Positions 24,517 through 33,920 are shown, numbered from the stretch's first letter. The stretch is 64,000 nt of DNA from Rubellimicrobium sp. CFH 75288 (GCF_009904055.1 NZ_WYDP01000003.1:372001-436000); one strand, 5' to 3'. Translations and numbers: made by a program. The notes: a model not told the origin generated them from the sequence alone.

Positions 24517-26187
24517 TCAGGGCGCCTCCTCCACCTCGCGGCGGGCGAGCGGATAGTCCAGCCCGCCGATGCGGTACCAGCGGTAGCCCCATCCGGGCAG
24601 GATGAGCCGGTGCCGTCCGTCCGGCCCCGCCTCGCTGTGGTCGTGGGTGAAGAGGTTGACGAGGCGCCCGCCCTGCGGATCGTCGAGCCGCAGCGCGATC
24701 TCGCGCGGGGACCCTGCGAGATTGTGCAGCACGATCACGGCGTTGCCCAGCCAGTCGTAGCGCAGCGCCAGGATCGCGGGATCGCGCATCCTGAGGACCG
24801 TGACGCGACCCCAGCCGATCTCGGGGATCTCCTTGCGCATGCGGATGATCCTCTCGAGCCAGTTCATGAAGGAATCCGGCTCGCGGTGCTGACGGGCGAC
24901 ATTGACGCTGGGATAGCCGTAGGGCCCTTCGGCGATGACGGGCACGACGGGGCGTTCGGATCGCGTGAAGCCGCCTTGCGGCTCGCCCGACCACTGCATC
25001 GGGGTGCGGCCGCATTCCCGCTCGGGGAGGGAGAGGTCGTCACCCATGCCGATCTCGTCGCCGTAGCGCAGCACCGGGGTGCCGGGCAGGGTGAAGAGCA
25101 GGCTGTAGACCAGCTCCAGCCGACGCCGGTCGCCGTTCAGCATCGGTGCGAGCCGCCGGCGGATGCCTCGTTCGTAGAGCTGCATGTCTGGCTCGGGCGC
25201 GAAGGCGGCAAAGACGCGCCCGCGGTCCTCCGGCGACAGCCGGGCGAGATCGAGCTCGTCGTGGTTGCGCAGGAAATGGGCCCATTGGGACCTTGCCGGC
25301 TTGCGCGCGGTGTCCCGGATGGCGCGTCCGAGGGGGCGGGCATCCTCGGTCGCCAGCGCGAGAAAGAGCGCCTGGTTCACATGGAAGTCGAACAGCATCT
25401 GGAGGCGGTCGTCGGCCTTGCCGAAATAGTGCACGGCCTGGTCGGGGGTGATGTTGGCCTCGGCCAGGAACACCGATTCGCCCCGGCGCCATTGCAGGAA
25501 GCGGCGGAACTCACGCAGCATCCCGTATTGCGGCTCGGGATGCTCCACGTCGGGACCCTTCGTGCCGATCAGGAACGGCACGGCATCCATGCGGAAGCCA
25601 TGCACCCCGAGCTGGATCCAGAACCCCATGATCTTGAGGATCTCGGCCTGGACTTCCGGATTGGCGGTGTTGAGGTCGGGCTGGAATTGGAAGAACCTGT
25701 GATGGTACCAGGCCCCGGCGACCTCGTCCCGCGTCCAGGTGGAGTCCTGCACGCCGGGAAAGATCATGCCCTTGTGCGCGTGGGGCGGCTTACGGTCGGA
25801 CCAAACATACCAGTCGCGATAGGGCGAGCGGGGATCGGATCGCGCGCTCTGGAACCAGGGGTGCTGGTCCGACGTGTGGTTCACCACGAGGTCGATGATC
25901 ACCCGGATGCCCCTCTGGTCCGCCCCGTGGGTGAATTCGGCAAAGTCGCCGAGCGTGCCGAAGCGGGGATCGACGGCGTAGTAGTCGCTGATGTCGTAGC
26001 CGTGGTCGCGGCGGGGCGAGGGCTGGAACGGCATCAGCCACACGGCCGTGACGCCCAGCCCCTGCAGATAGTCGAGCCGGCGCAGCAGGCCGCGGAAATC
26101 GCCGATGCCGTCTCCGTCCGAGTCCATGAAGGTCTCGACGTTCAGGCAGTAGATGACGGCGTTCTTGTACCACAGGTCGTTGGACAT
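24517..26187 (-). CDS. GH13 alpha-amylase-family enzyme, trehalose synthase-like
   Basis: It is a 556-residue glycoside hydrolase family 13 protein. The barrel motifs are IIDLVVNHTSDQHPWF, GFRMDAVPF with nucleophile Asp201, FLAEANITPDQ with acid Glu243, and RNHDELD with Asp310. The start MSNDLWYKNAVIYCLNVETF and RDHGYDISDYYAVDPRFGT match the trehalose synthase (maltose to trehalose) group, though this copy lacks any maltokinase fusion. It lies 8 bp after an SDR gene and 7 bp from the convergent mocD stop. A stress or osmoprotectant role is plausible; hydrolase activity on other alpha-glucosides is the alternative. Confidence 0.85.
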   Translation of the reverse strand: MSNDLWYKNAVIYCLNVETFMDSDGDGIGDFRGLLRRLDYLQGLGVTAVWLMPFQPSPRRDHGYDISDYYAVDPRFGTLGDFAEFTHGADQRGIRVIIDLVVNHTSDQHPWFQSARSDPRSPYRDWYVWSDRKPPHAHKGMIFPGVQDSTWTRDEVAGAWYHHRFFQFQPDLNTANPEVQAEILKIMGFWIQLGVHGFRMDAVPFLIGTKGPDVEHPEPQYGMLREFRRFLQWRRGESVFLAEANITPDQAVHYFGKADDRLQMLFDFHVNQALFLALATEDARPLGRAIRDTARKPARSQWAHFLRNHDELDLARLSPEDRGRVFAAFAPEPDMQLYERGIRRRLAPMLNGDRRRLELVYSLLFTLPGTPVLRYGDEIGMGDDLSLPERECGRTPMQWSGEPQGGFTRSERPVVPVIAEGPYGYPSVNVARQHREPDSFMNWLERIIRMRKEIPEIGWGRVTVLRMRDPAILALRYDWLGNAVIVLHNLAGSPREIALRLDDPQGGRLVNLFTHDHSEAGPDGRHRLILPGWGYRWYRIGGLDYPLARREVEEAP

Positions 26188-26195
26188 GCGGTCGC

Positions 26196-27221
26196 TCAGC
26201 CCCCGCCGCTGCCGCGGCGGCCGCGCCCCGCCAGCGCCGCCGCCAGTCCCGCCGCCAGTCCGACGCCGCCCGCCAGCGCGGCTGCGCGCAGCCGCGCAGG
26301 GTCGATGGCGGAGACGTGGCCGGACGACATCCCCCCGAAGCGACCGCGCGTTCCGTAATCCCGCGCCTCGTCCAGAGGGGCAAAGAGGTTGTCGGGCCGG
26401 GAGCGGGCCGGAAGGTCGTCCTGCTGGCTGCGGGCGCCCTGGCGGGCCAGAAACCGGTCGGTCAGGCCCGGCGCGGCGGTGCTGCCCATGATGGCGCGTG
26501 CGGCAGAGCCGCCCAGCCACAACTCGCGCGGGGCCTCAAGCGCGGCCCGCCAGACATGGGGGGCGACGGCTTCCGGCTCCACGATGGGGGGGACGGGCTG
26601 GGGTCGGCGCGGCATCCGGTTGCGGGCCCAGTCGAACTGGGGCGTGTTGACGGCCGGCAGGTGCACCTCGGTGACCCGGATGCGGCTGCCCTCGGCCAGC
26701 AGCTCGGCGCGCAGCGAGTCCAGAAACCCGCGGGTGGCGAACTTGGCCGCGCAATAGGGCGCCTGAAGCGGGATGCCGCGATAGGCCAGCGCCGAGCCGA
26801 TGCTGACGAGCGTGCCCCGGTCGCGCGGGCGCATGTGGGCGAGCGCGGCGAGGATTCCATGGACCTGCCCGAGATAGGTGACCTCCGTGACCCGCCGCAC
26901 TTCCTCCGGCGAGAGCCGGGAGACGGGCGACAGGACCGTGACCATGGCCGCGTTGATCCAGACGTCGATGCGGCTGAACCGCTGCGCGAAGCGGTCCGCA
27001 CCCAAGCGCACGGCCGCGGCATCGGCCACGTCCGCCTGAAGGACGAAGGCGCGGCCTCCTGCGGCCTCGACCTCGGCCGCGGCGCCCTCGAGCCCGGCCC
27101 GTCCGCGGGCCATCAGCCCCACGGACCAGCCATGACGTGCGAACTCGACCGCGACCGCCCGGCCGATCCCGGCCGAGGCGCCCGTCACGATCACCGATCC
27201 CGATTGCGGCTCCTTCGGCAT
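26196..27221 (-). CDS. SDR-family oxidoreductase with C-terminal extension
   Basis: It is a 341-residue SDR, longer than the classical 250. The cofactor motif is TGASAGIG, followed by INAAMVTV, Ser in VSIGSALAYRG and Tyr/Lys in YCAAKFATRG. Residues after about 250 form an extension (DNLFAPLDEARDYGTRGRFGG, in parts) ending in a hydrophobic alanine/glycine segment that may anchor it to the membrane. Such SDRs often accompany stress genes. It is cotranscribed with the downstream GH13 gene (8 bp). The substrate is unknown. Confidence 0.82.
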   Translation of the reverse strand: MPKEPQSGSVIVTGASAGIGRAVAVEFARHGWSVGLMARGRAGLEGAAAEVEAAGGRAFVLQADVADAAAVRLGADRFAQRFSRIDVWINAAMVTVLSPVSRLSPEEVRRVTEVTYLGQVHGILAALAHMRPRDRGTLVSIGSALAYRGIPLQAPYCAAKFATRGFLDSLRAELLAEGSRIRVTEVHLPAVNTPQFDWARNRMPRRPQPVPPIVEPEAVAPHVWRAALEAPRELWLGGSAARAIMGSTAAPGLTDRFLARQGARSQQDDLPARSRPDNLFAPLDEARDYGTRGRFGGMSSGHVSAIDPARLRAAALAGGVGLAAGLAAALAGRGRRGSGGG

Positions 27222-27331
27222 GGGGCCGGTCCTCCGATGCTGCCTGCCCGGGGGCAACGGGCTCCGCCAGCGATCGTTCCCCCGCTTGCGCCGCCGCGGG
27301 CCGGCTGCCACGCTGCGGGTGGAGGTGAACG

Positions 27332-27928
27332 ATGCCCGCTCTCGTCGCGACCGGCCATGTCGGCACGATCCTGTGGCTCGGCCGCGTCGTGCGGCCGGTC
27401 GGGCCCGACCTGCTCATCGACGGGGAGGCGGTGGACGAGATGCCGCTGACCTTCGGGGGCTTTGCGGGCGAGGTCCATGCGGGCCTCACGCGTCCCGCCT
27501 GCTCGCGCGTGGCGGCGCTCTACCCGAAGGGCACGGAGATCCGCAACACGCGCCAGCTCAGTCTCGTCAGCGCCGAGGAGATGGCGGAGGTCGCGCAGGC
27601 GCTGGGCCTCGACCGGATGGACTATGCCTGGGTCGGGGCCTCGGTCGTGGTGGGCGGGATCCCCGACTTCACCCATCTGCCGCCCTCGAGCCGGCTTCAG
27701 GTGGAAGGGGGTGCGACGCTGGTGGTGGATCTGGAGAACGGCCCCTGCCTGGAGCCCGCCCGGACGATCGACAGGGCCCGGCCCGGCCACGGCAAGCGGT
27801 TCAAGGAGGTCGCGCGGGGCCGCCGCGGCATCACCGCCTGGGTGGAACGCGAGGGAGTGCTGCGCCGGGGCGACCGGCTGCGTCTGCACGTTCCGGCGCA
27901 GCGGGCCTGGAGAGGGACGGAGTCCTGA
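27332..27928 (+). CDS. MOSC-domain protein
   Basis: It is a 198-residue protein resembling the MOSC (molybdenum cofactor sulfurase C-terminal) domain. Typical features are FGGFAGEVHAGLTRP near residue 45, NTRQLSLVSAEEMAEVA, LPPSSRLQVEGGATLVVDLENGPC with the conserved cysteine near 138, and KEVARGRRGITAWVEREG. Start ATG 27332 follows GGAGGTG. MOSC proteins transfer sulfur or bind molybdenum cofactor; the physiological role of stand-alone members is mostly unknown. It is divergent from the SDR/GH13 pair. Confidence 0.82.
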   Translation: MPALVATGHVGTILWLGRVVRPVGPDLLIDGEAVDEMPLTFGGFAGEVHAGLTRPACSRVAALYPKGTEIRNTRQLSLVSAEEMAEVAQALGLDRMDYAWVGASVVVGGIPDFTHLPPSSRLQVEGGATLVVDLENGPCLEPARTIDRARPGHGKRFKEVARGRRGITAWVEREGVLRRGDRLRLHVPAQRAWRGTES

Positions 27929-28061
27929 AACCGCGTCGGCGGATTTCCGCCACGGCAGTCCGGCCGGATCGCGAAGCGTCGCATGTCCTTCAACCGGGGG
28001 TGGCAAGGAGACCACGGGTCGCCTAACTGCGCCGGGTCACGCACGGCCGGGGAGGACGCGC

Positions 28062-28373
28062 ATGAGACTGCACCTCCACAACCCGTCGAGTCTGGCTCAC
28101 CTGTCCGACCTGCGGGCGCGCCTGCGCGTCCAGCTGGCCGTCACGGACCCGCCGGGCTACGGCCCGCGCGAGGGGGAGGCCTTGGTGGAGGCGCTGCTCG
28201 TCGTGGTGCGGCGCATGGACGAGGGGGCCATCTCGCCCCTCCAGGCGGCGCGGTTCTTCGCCCGCTATCATGTGCCGGGCTTCAGCTTCGGGCGGTGGCT
28301 GCGCGACATGGTGGACGAAGGCGTCTATGTCGGGGCGCCGCCGGACGCGGCGCCGCTCAACCACGCGGCCTGA
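28062..28373 (+). CDS. Small hypothetical protein
   Basis: It is a 103-residue soluble protein I do not recognise. GGGGAGGA precedes its ATG by a suitable distance, which supports translation. It is predicted mostly helical, with arginine-rich stretches (HLSDLRARLRVQLAV) and a conserved-looking aromatic segment FARYHVPGFSFGRWLRDMVDEG. There are no cysteines or membrane segments. It stands alone between the MOSC gene (133 bp away) and a convergent lipoprotein gene. Confidence 0.6.
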   Translation: MRLHLHNPSSLAHLSDLRARLRVQLAVTDPPGYGPREGEALVEALLVVVRRMDEGAISPLQAARFFARYHVPGFSFGRWLRDMVDEGVYVGAPPDAAPLNHAA

Positions 28374-28377
28374 CGAA

Positions 28378-28413
28378 AGCGCGGCGCTGGGGACCGTCGC
28401 CGGGCCCCGCGCT
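28378..28413. terminator. Possible bidirectional terminator
   Basis: AGCGCGG (28378-28384) pairs with CCGCGCT (28407-28413) between two convergent genes, overlapping the stop codon of the M15-like gene. The loop is long and there is no clear T tract, so this is a weak call. Confidence 0.3.
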
Positions 28414-29039
28414 CAGCCCGACCAGGTGCGGATGGGCCCGGAATCGATATGGGTGAAGCTGGACCGCGGGTAGCGCCCCACACCCCCCACACCCAGCCAT
28501 TCCGCATAGGCCGCGACCTGTTCCATCTCGAGCCCGTCCACGCGGATGTCGGCCGCGCGCCGCCGCAGGTGGTAGCTGCCCGAGGCGACGCCGCTGCCCT
28601 CCGCGCGCAGCATCGAGTTGGTGCGCGGCGTCCGGAAGCCCGACAGCAGCGTCACCTGGCCGCTGCCGCCCTGTTGCCGGGCCGCCCCGCCGATGGCGGC
28701 GAGAGCCCAGTAGAGGCGCGGGTCGATCTCGGGCGACTGGTTCTGCCGCCAGTCCCGGAACACCCAGTCGAGCCGCCGCATGGCCCGGCGGTCGTGCCGC
28801 CCGCCGCGGTCGGCGAAGCGCAGGGCCACCCGCTCGCCCGTATGCGCGTTGGTCACGTCGAGATACGGCTCGAGCCGCGGCACCATCGCGTCGAGCTGGG
28901 TGCCGGGGCGCCAGGGGGAGGGCAGGGGCTCGAGCCGGTTGCGGGCGCAGCCTCCCAGAAGGACGAGACCGGCTCCACCGCTGAGAAGTCCTAGCATCCG
29001 TCGCCGCCCCACGAGGGCTGCCGCACGATCGTCCTGCAT
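28413..29039 (-). CDS. YcbK/MepK-like (DUF882, peptidase M15 fold) lipoprotein
   Basis: It is a 208-residue exported protein. The N-terminus has a twin-arginine-like run GRRRMLGLLS and a lipobox ending LLGGC at Cys31, so it is probably lipidated. The M15-type zinc ligands are His in GSYHLRRRAADI, the Asp of the same motif, and His in SSFTHIDSG. Family members such as MepK cut peptidoglycan cross-links. It stands alone and is divergent from the TRAP/urease operon. Confidence 0.85.
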   Translation of the reverse strand: MQDDRAAALVGRRRMLGLLSGGAGLVLLGGCARNRLEPLPSPWRPGTQLDAMVPRLEPYLDVTNAHTGERVALRFADRGGRHDRRAMRRLDWVFRDWRQNQSPEIDPRLYWALAAIGGAARQQGGSGQVTLLSGFRTPRTNSMLRAEGSGVASGSYHLRRRAADIRVDGLEMEQVAAYAEWLGVGGVGRYPRSSFTHIDSGPIRTWSG

Positions 29040-29332
29040 GTCGCGTCGTCCCTGCTCGAACCCGCCGGGCCCCTGTCGCGGCCGGGCGGGGCTGCTCCGC
29101 CGAATCTGCGGGGCCGTGTCCGCCCCTTGCCCCGAGGCTAGCGAGCCCGTCCGGCCGAGGGAAGCCGCCCCGGCCGCCGGGGGAGCGGACGGGCGGTCCT
29201 GTGACCTCGCGTCCACCACGCGAGCGGGAGCGACAGCGACGAAGTTCCGCTTGCCTCGGCAGGCGGGCGCAAGGCAGGGTCGCCACAGGGCCCGCAACGA
29301 CGGGCCGTGTGGATGTTCAACGGGAGGAGACC

Positions 29333-30481
29333 ATGTCGGACCAGACCAACAAGCCCGCCACGGCGGACCTGTCGCGACGGACGTTCCTGCGGCGGGGCAT
29401 GCTGGGCGGCGGCGTTGCCGCAGGGGCGGCGCTGGCGGCCCCGGCCGTCCTCGCACAGTCGCCCATCGTGATGAAGATGCAGACCTCCTGGCCGGCTTCC
29501 GACATCTGGCAGGAGATGGCGCAGCACTACGCGAATCGTGTGGAGGCGATGTCCGCCGGCCGGCTGCGCGTGGACCTGCTGCCCGCCGGCGCGGTCGTCG
29601 GCGCGTTCCAGGTCATGGACGCGGTCAGCGACGGCGTGATCGACGCCATGCATTCGGTGCCCGTCTACTGGTACGGCAAGAGCAAGAACGCCTCGTTCTT
29701 CGGCACGGGGCCCGTGTTCGGCGGCTCGGCCACCACCATGCTGGGATGGTTCCACCAGGGCGGCGGGGCCGAACTCTACCGCGAGCTGACGCAGGACATC
29801 CTGGGTCTGAACGTGGTGGGCTTCATGGGCTTCCCCATGCCCGCGCAGCCCTTCGGCTGGTTCAAGACCGAGGTCAACACGGTCGCCGACATCCAGGGCT
29901 TCAAGTACCGGACCGTGGGCCTCGCGGCGGACCTGCTGCAGGCCATGGGCATGTCGGTCGCCCAGCTTCCGGGCGGCGAGATCGTGCCCGCCATGGAGCG
30001 CGGCGTGATCGACGCGTTCGAGTTCAACAACCCCTCCTCGGACCTGCGCTTCGGGGCGCCGGACGTGGCCAAGAACTACTATCTCTCGTCCTACCACCAG
30101 GCGTCCGAAAGCTTCGAGTTCGTGTTCAACCGCGACTTCTTCGAGGATCTCGAGCCCGACCTGCAGGCGATCCTCGAGCACGGGGTGGAGGCGGCCTCGA
30201 CCGCCAACACCGCCTTCGCGCTCGACAACTACTCGTCGGACCTCCAGCGCATCCGCGACGAGTTCGGGGTGACGATCCACCGCACCTCGCAGGAGATCCT
30301 GTCAGCCCAGCTCGAGGCCTGGGACCAGCTCATCGCCGATCTGGAGAACGATCCCTTCGCCAAGCGCGTCATGGACAGCCAGCGCGAATGGGTGGAGCGC
30401 GTCACCTATTACGAGCTGATGAACGCGCCTGACTACCGGCTGGCCTACGAGCACTACTTCCCCGGCCGGCTCGCACTCTGA
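29333..30481 (+). CDS. TRAP transporter substrate-binding protein (urease locus)
   Basis: It is a 382-residue DctP-family receptor with a twin-arginine signal (SRRTFLRRGMLGGG) cut after APAVLA, so it is probably exported folded. The family core is FKYRTVGLAADLLQAMGMSV with the ligand-gripping Arg, and GGEIVPAMERGVIDAFEFNN. It looks closer to the mannitol/chloroaromatic-type TRAP group than to C4-dicarboxylate DctP. The ATG follows GGGAGGAG. It heads an operon with dctQ, dctM, amidase and urease genes, so its ligand may be an amide or ureide carrying a carboxylate. Confidence 0.92.
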   Translation: MSDQTNKPATADLSRRTFLRRGMLGGGVAAGAALAAPAVLAQSPIVMKMQTSWPASDIWQEMAQHYANRVEAMSAGRLRVDLLPAGAVVGAFQVMDAVSDGVIDAMHSVPVYWYGKSKNASFFGTGPVFGGSATTMLGWFHQGGGAELYRELTQDILGLNVVGFMGFPMPAQPFGWFKTEVNTVADIQGFKYRTVGLAADLLQAMGMSVAQLPGGEIVPAMERGVIDAFEFNNPSSDLRFGAPDVAKNYYLSSYHQASESFEFVFNRDFFEDLEPDLQAILEHGVEAASTANTAFALDNYSSDLQRIRDEFGVTIHRTSQEILSAQLEAWDQLIADLENDPFAKRVMDSQREWVERVTYYELMNAPDYRLAYEHYFPGRLAL

Positions 30482-30494
30482 GCCTGCCTGCGGC

Positions 30495-30516
30495 GCCGGC
30501 CCGTCGCAGGGCCGGC
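30495..30516 (+). promoter_or_regulatory. Intercistronic hairpin after the TRAP binding-protein gene
   Basis: GCCGGCCC (30495-30502) and GGGCCGGC (30509-30516) form a perfect eight-pair stem with loop GTCGCA, followed by TCCCTTCC. It lies 14 bp after the stop and 22 bp before dctQ, and probably sets the ratio of binding protein to permease. Confidence 0.6.
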
Positions 30517-30538
30517 TCCCTTCCGTCAGAGGCCGTCC

Positions 30539-31111
30539 ATGCTCCGCTTCATCGCCTTTGCCGACACGCTGTCGTCGCTGGTCGGGCGCACCTTCGGCTG
30601 GCTCATCATGCTGATGACGCTGGGGATGAGCTATGAGGTGCTGGTGCGTTATGCCTTCAACCGGCCGACGCCCTGGGCGCTGGACATCTCGTTCATCATG
30701 TACGGAACGCTGTTCATGATGGGCGGCGCCTACACGCTGGCACGCGGCGGGCATGTGCGGGGGGACTTCCTCTACAGGCTCTGGCGGCCGCGCACGCAGG
30801 CCACCGTGGACCTGATCCTCTACATCCTGTTCTTCTACCCCGGCGTCCTGGCGCTGGTCTTTGCCGGCTGGCGCTATGCGGCACGCTCCTGGGGTTATGG
30901 CGAGGTCAGCGTCAACAGCCCGGCGGGGGTGCCGATCTACCAGTTCAAGACCGTGATCGCCGTGGCCGGCGCGCTGCTGGCGATCCAAGGCGCGGCCGAG
31001 ATCTGCCGCTGCATCCTGTGCATCCGCACCGGGGTCTGGCCGCCGCGCGGCGAGGACGTGCAGGAGACCGAGACGGTCCTGCGCAACGAACGCATCCAGG
31101 GCGGCGCCTGA
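30539..31111 (+). CDS. TRAP transporter small permease DctQ (urease locus)
   Basis: It is a 190-residue four-helix membrane protein. DctQ motifs: TLGMSYEVLVRYAFNRPTPWALDISFIMYG (helices one to two, quoted as family landmark near residues 28-57) and ARGGHVRGDFLYRLWRP in the cytoplasmic loop. The extra length relative to the other DctQ here lies in the C-terminal tail. It is encoded 57 bp after the binding-protein gene, with a hairpin between, and 27 bp before dctM. Confidence 0.92.
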   Translation: MLRFIAFADTLSSLVGRTFGWLIMLMTLGMSYEVLVRYAFNRPTPWALDISFIMYGTLFMMGGAYTLARGGHVRGDFLYRLWRPRTQATVDLILYILFFYPGVLALVFAGWRYAARSWGYGEVSVNSPAGVPIYQFKTVIAVAGALLAIQGAAEICRCILCIRTGVWPPRGEDVQETETVLRNERIQGGA

Positions 31112-31138
31112 GCGCCAGCCCCGTTCCGAGGTTCATCC

Positions 31139-32560
31139 GTGACCGATCCGCAGATCGCCCTCCTGATGCTCGGCATCTTCATCCTGCTCGTGTTTCTGGG
31201 CTTTCCCATCGCGTTCACGCTGATGGCGCTCGGGATCGCGTTCGGCTACTACGCCTATTTCGACCCGTCGCGGCAATGGCGCGCCTTCAACCGGCTGGAG
31301 GAGGGGGCAGGCACCTGGGAGACCTGGAGCGCCTGGCTGGAGGGCTTCTACAACAACCGCGTCTTCGACCTGTTCGTGAACCAGACCTACACGGTCATGT
31401 CGAACGAGGTGCTGACGGCCGTGCCGCTGTTCCTGTTCATGGGCTATGTGGTCGAGCGCGCCAACATCGTGGACAAGCTGTTCGGCACGCTGGCCATCGC
31501 CACGCGCAACGTCCCCGGCTCTATGGGGGTGGCGGCGCTGGTGACCTGCGCGCTGTTCGCCACCGCCACGGGCATCGTGGGCGCGGTGGTGACGCTGATG
31601 GGGCTGCTGGCGCTGCCGCAGATGCTGAAGGCGCGCTACAACCCCTCCTTCGCGTCGGGGATCATCTGCGCGGGCGGCACGCTCGGCATCCTGATCCCGC
31701 CCTCGATCATGCTGATCGTCTATGCCGCGGCCTCGGGCGTGTCGATCGTGAGGCTCTATGCGGCGGCGCTGCTGCCGGGCCTCGTGCTGGTGGGGCTGTA
31801 TCTGGTCTATGTCGTGGGCCGGGCGATCCTCCAGCCCTCGGTCGCGCCAAGGCTGTCGCGGGACGACGTGCCGGACGTGCCGTTCGGGCGGCTGATGTGG
31901 ATGCTCGCCACCTCGTTCCTGCCGCTGGCGGTGCTGATCCTGGCGGTGCTGGGCTCGATCCTGTTCGGTCTGGCCACGCCGACCGAGGCGGCGTCCATCG
32001 GCGCGCTGGGGGGCCTCGTTCTCGCGCTGCTCTACCGCGCGCTGAGCTTCGAGCGGCTGCGCGAGAGCGTCTATCTGACCGTGCGCACGACGGCGATGGT
32101 GTGCTTCCTGTTCGTGGGCTCCTACACCTTCTCGTCGGTCTTCTCGTATCTGGGGGGCGAGCACGTCATCTCGGAATTCGTCCAGAGCCTGAACCTGACG
32201 CCGCTGACCTTCCTGCTGATGGCGCAGCTCATCATCTTCCTTCTGGGCTGGCCGCTGGAATGGTCCGAGATCATCATCATCTTCGTGCCGATCTTCCTGC
32301 CGCTGCTGCCGCTGTTCGGGATCGACCCGCTGTTCTTCGGCATCCTCGTGGCGCTCAACCTCCAGACCTCGTTCCTGACTCCGCCGATGGCGATGTCGGC
32401 CTATTACCTCAAGGGGATCGCACCGCCCGAGGTGCGGCTGACCCAGATCTTCTGGGGGGTGATGCCGTTCCTGGTCATGGTCTTCATCTCCATGGCGATG
32501 ATGTATCTCTTCCCCGGCATCGTGTTCTCCCTGCCCGAGGCGATGTATGGCACCCGGTAG
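31139..32560 (+). CDS. TRAP transporter large permease DctM (urease locus)
   Basis: It is a 473-residue multi-helix permease, larger than the DctM at 8394 because of an insertion near residues 45-85 (RLEEGAGTWETWSAWLEGF and following). This size is usual for the mannitol/chloroaromatic-type TRAP branch. Key motifs: ATGIVGAVVTLMGLLALPQML, GGTLGILIPPSIMLIVYA and SFLTPPMAMSAYYLKG. The start is GTG. Its last 14 bases overlap the amidase start, so transport and amide hydrolysis are translationally linked. Confidence 0.93.
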   Translation: MTDPQIALLMLGIFILLVFLGFPIAFTLMALGIAFGYYAYFDPSRQWRAFNRLEEGAGTWETWSAWLEGFYNNRVFDLFVNQTYTVMSNEVLTAVPLFLFMGYVVERANIVDKLFGTLAIATRNVPGSMGVAALVTCALFATATGIVGAVVTLMGLLALPQMLKARYNPSFASGIICAGGTLGILIPPSIMLIVYAAASGVSIVRLYAAALLPGLVLVGLYLVYVVGRAILQPSVAPRLSRDDVPDVPFGRLMWMLATSFLPLAVLILAVLGSILFGLATPTEAASIGALGGLVLALLYRALSFERLRESVYLTVRTTAMVCFLFVGSYTFSSVFSYLGGEHVISEFVQSLNLTPLTFLLMAQLIIFLLGWPLEWSEIIIIFVPIFLPLLPLFGIDPLFFGILVALNLQTSFLTPPMAMSAYYLKGIAPPEVRLTQIFWGVMPFLVMVFISMAMMYLFPGIVFSLPEAMYGTR

Positions 32561-33920
32561 GACCGCCGCTGCGCCGGAGGCGCTTCTGGGCCTGTCAGCG
32601 GCCGATCTGCGCGACCGGATCGCGCGCGGAGCGCTGAGCGCGACGGAGCTGGCGCGCGCCTGCCTCGAGCGGGTCCGTGCCGTGGAGGCGCAGGTCCGGG
32701 CCTGGGCCTGGCTGGACGAGGGGCACATCCTGGCCGAAGCCGAGCGGCTCGACGCGCTGCGCCGATCGGGACGCCCCCTCGGCCCGCTGCACGGCCTGCC
32801 GGTCGGAATCAAGGACGTCATCGATACTCGCCGCATCCCGACGCAGAACGGCACCCCACTGGATGCCGGCCGGGTGCCGCAGGACGATGCGGCCGTGGTG
32901 CGAAGGCTGCTCGCCGCCGGGGCCTATGTGTTCGGCAAGACGGCGACCACGGAACTGGCCTTTCTTCATCCGGGACCGACGACAAACCCGCACGATCCAG
33001 CCCGCACGCCCGGCGGCTCCTCGCAGGGCTCGGCGGCGGCCGTGGCGGCCGGCATGGTGCCGCTGGCCGTGGGGACGCAGACCGCCGGCTCGGTGATCCG
33101 TCCCGCCGCCTTCTGCGGCGTGGTGGGGTTCAAGCCCACCTTCGGCAGCATCGCACGGACCGGCGTTCTCGCGCAGGCCCCGAGCCTCGATACGATCGGG
33201 GTGTTCGCCCGCGACGTGGCCGGGGCGGCGCTCCTGGCCGAGGCACTGGCCGGCGACGATCCGGCCGATCCGGCGACCGCGCCCGCTCCGCCGCCGCGCC
33301 TGCACGCCATCGCCTCCGAGGGTCCTCCGGTGCGTCCGACCCTCGCCGTGCTGCGCAACCTGCCCGGTGCGGAACTGCACCCGGACATGGCCGGCGCCAT
33401 GGACGAGGTGGTGGACACCCTGGGCGAGGACGCCTTCACCTTCGACCTCCCGCCGCCCTTCGCCGAGGGCGCGCATGCGCAGGAGACGGTGCAGCTCGCC
33501 GAGATGGCCAAGACGTTGCACCCCTGGGAGCGGCGGGGCGGAGACATCCTGTCGCGGGGCTTGCGCGAGGCGCTGGCGCGGGGGCGCGCCGTGCCGGCCC
33601 GTGACTATCTCGCGGCCCTCGACTGGAGGGGCGTCCTGGTCGCCATGCTCGACGAGGTGTTCGACCGCTGCGACGCGATCCTGTCGCCCGCGGCACCCGG
33701 CCCGGCGCCGGTCGGGCTGGAGGCGACCGGATCGCCCGCCTGCAACCGGCTGTGGACGTTCTGCGGTCTGCCTGTGGCGACGCTGCCGCTGCTGTGGTCG
33801 GGCGAGGGCCTGCCGATGGGGCTTCAGGTCGTCGGGCGGCGCTGGGACGACGGGCGGCTGTTGCGGACGGCGCGCTGGCTGGAGACCCGCCTGGGCGGCA
33901 GAGGGGAGGATGAGTCGTGA
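32547..33920 (+). CDS. Amidase-signature family hydrolase
   Basis: It is a 457-residue cytoplasmic amidase. The Ser-cisSer-Lys triad is visible: Lys89 (GIKDVIDT), Ser158/159 (TPGGSSQGSAAA) and nucleophile Ser182 (TAGSVIRPAAFCG). It sits between a TRAP importer and the urease genes, so it probably releases ammonia or urea from the imported compound; allophanate hydrolase (AtzF-like) activity is one possibility, although the AtzF C-terminal domain is absent. The ATG lies inside the end of dctM, implying coupled translation. Confidence 0.9.
   Translation: MAPGRTAAAPEALLGLSAADLRDRIARGALSATELARACLERVRAVEAQVRAWAWLDEGHILAEAERLDALRRSGRPLGPLHGLPVGIKDVIDTRRIPTQNGTPLDAGRVPQDDAAVVRRLLAAGAYVFGKTATTELAFLHPGPTTNPHDPARTPGGSSQGSAAAVAAGMVPLAVGTQTAGSVIRPAAFCGVVGFKPTFGSIARTGVLAQAPSLDTIGVFARDVAGAALLAEALAGDDPADPATAPAPPPRLHAIASEGPPVRPTLAVLRNLPGAELHPDMAGAMDEVVDTLGEDAFTFDLPPPFAEGAHAQETVQLAEMAKTLHPWERRGGDILSRGLREALARGRAVPARDYLAALDWRGVLVAMLDEVFDRCDAILSPAAPGPAPVGLEATGSPACNRLWTFCGLPVATLPLLWSGEGLPMGLQVVGRRWDDGRLLRTARWLETRLGGRGEDES

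Noticed and set aside
24507-24519. Small hairpin TGACG-GGG-CGTCA formed by the two convergent stop codons
   Set aside because: Five pairs with a three-base loop and no T tract are too weak to call a terminator.
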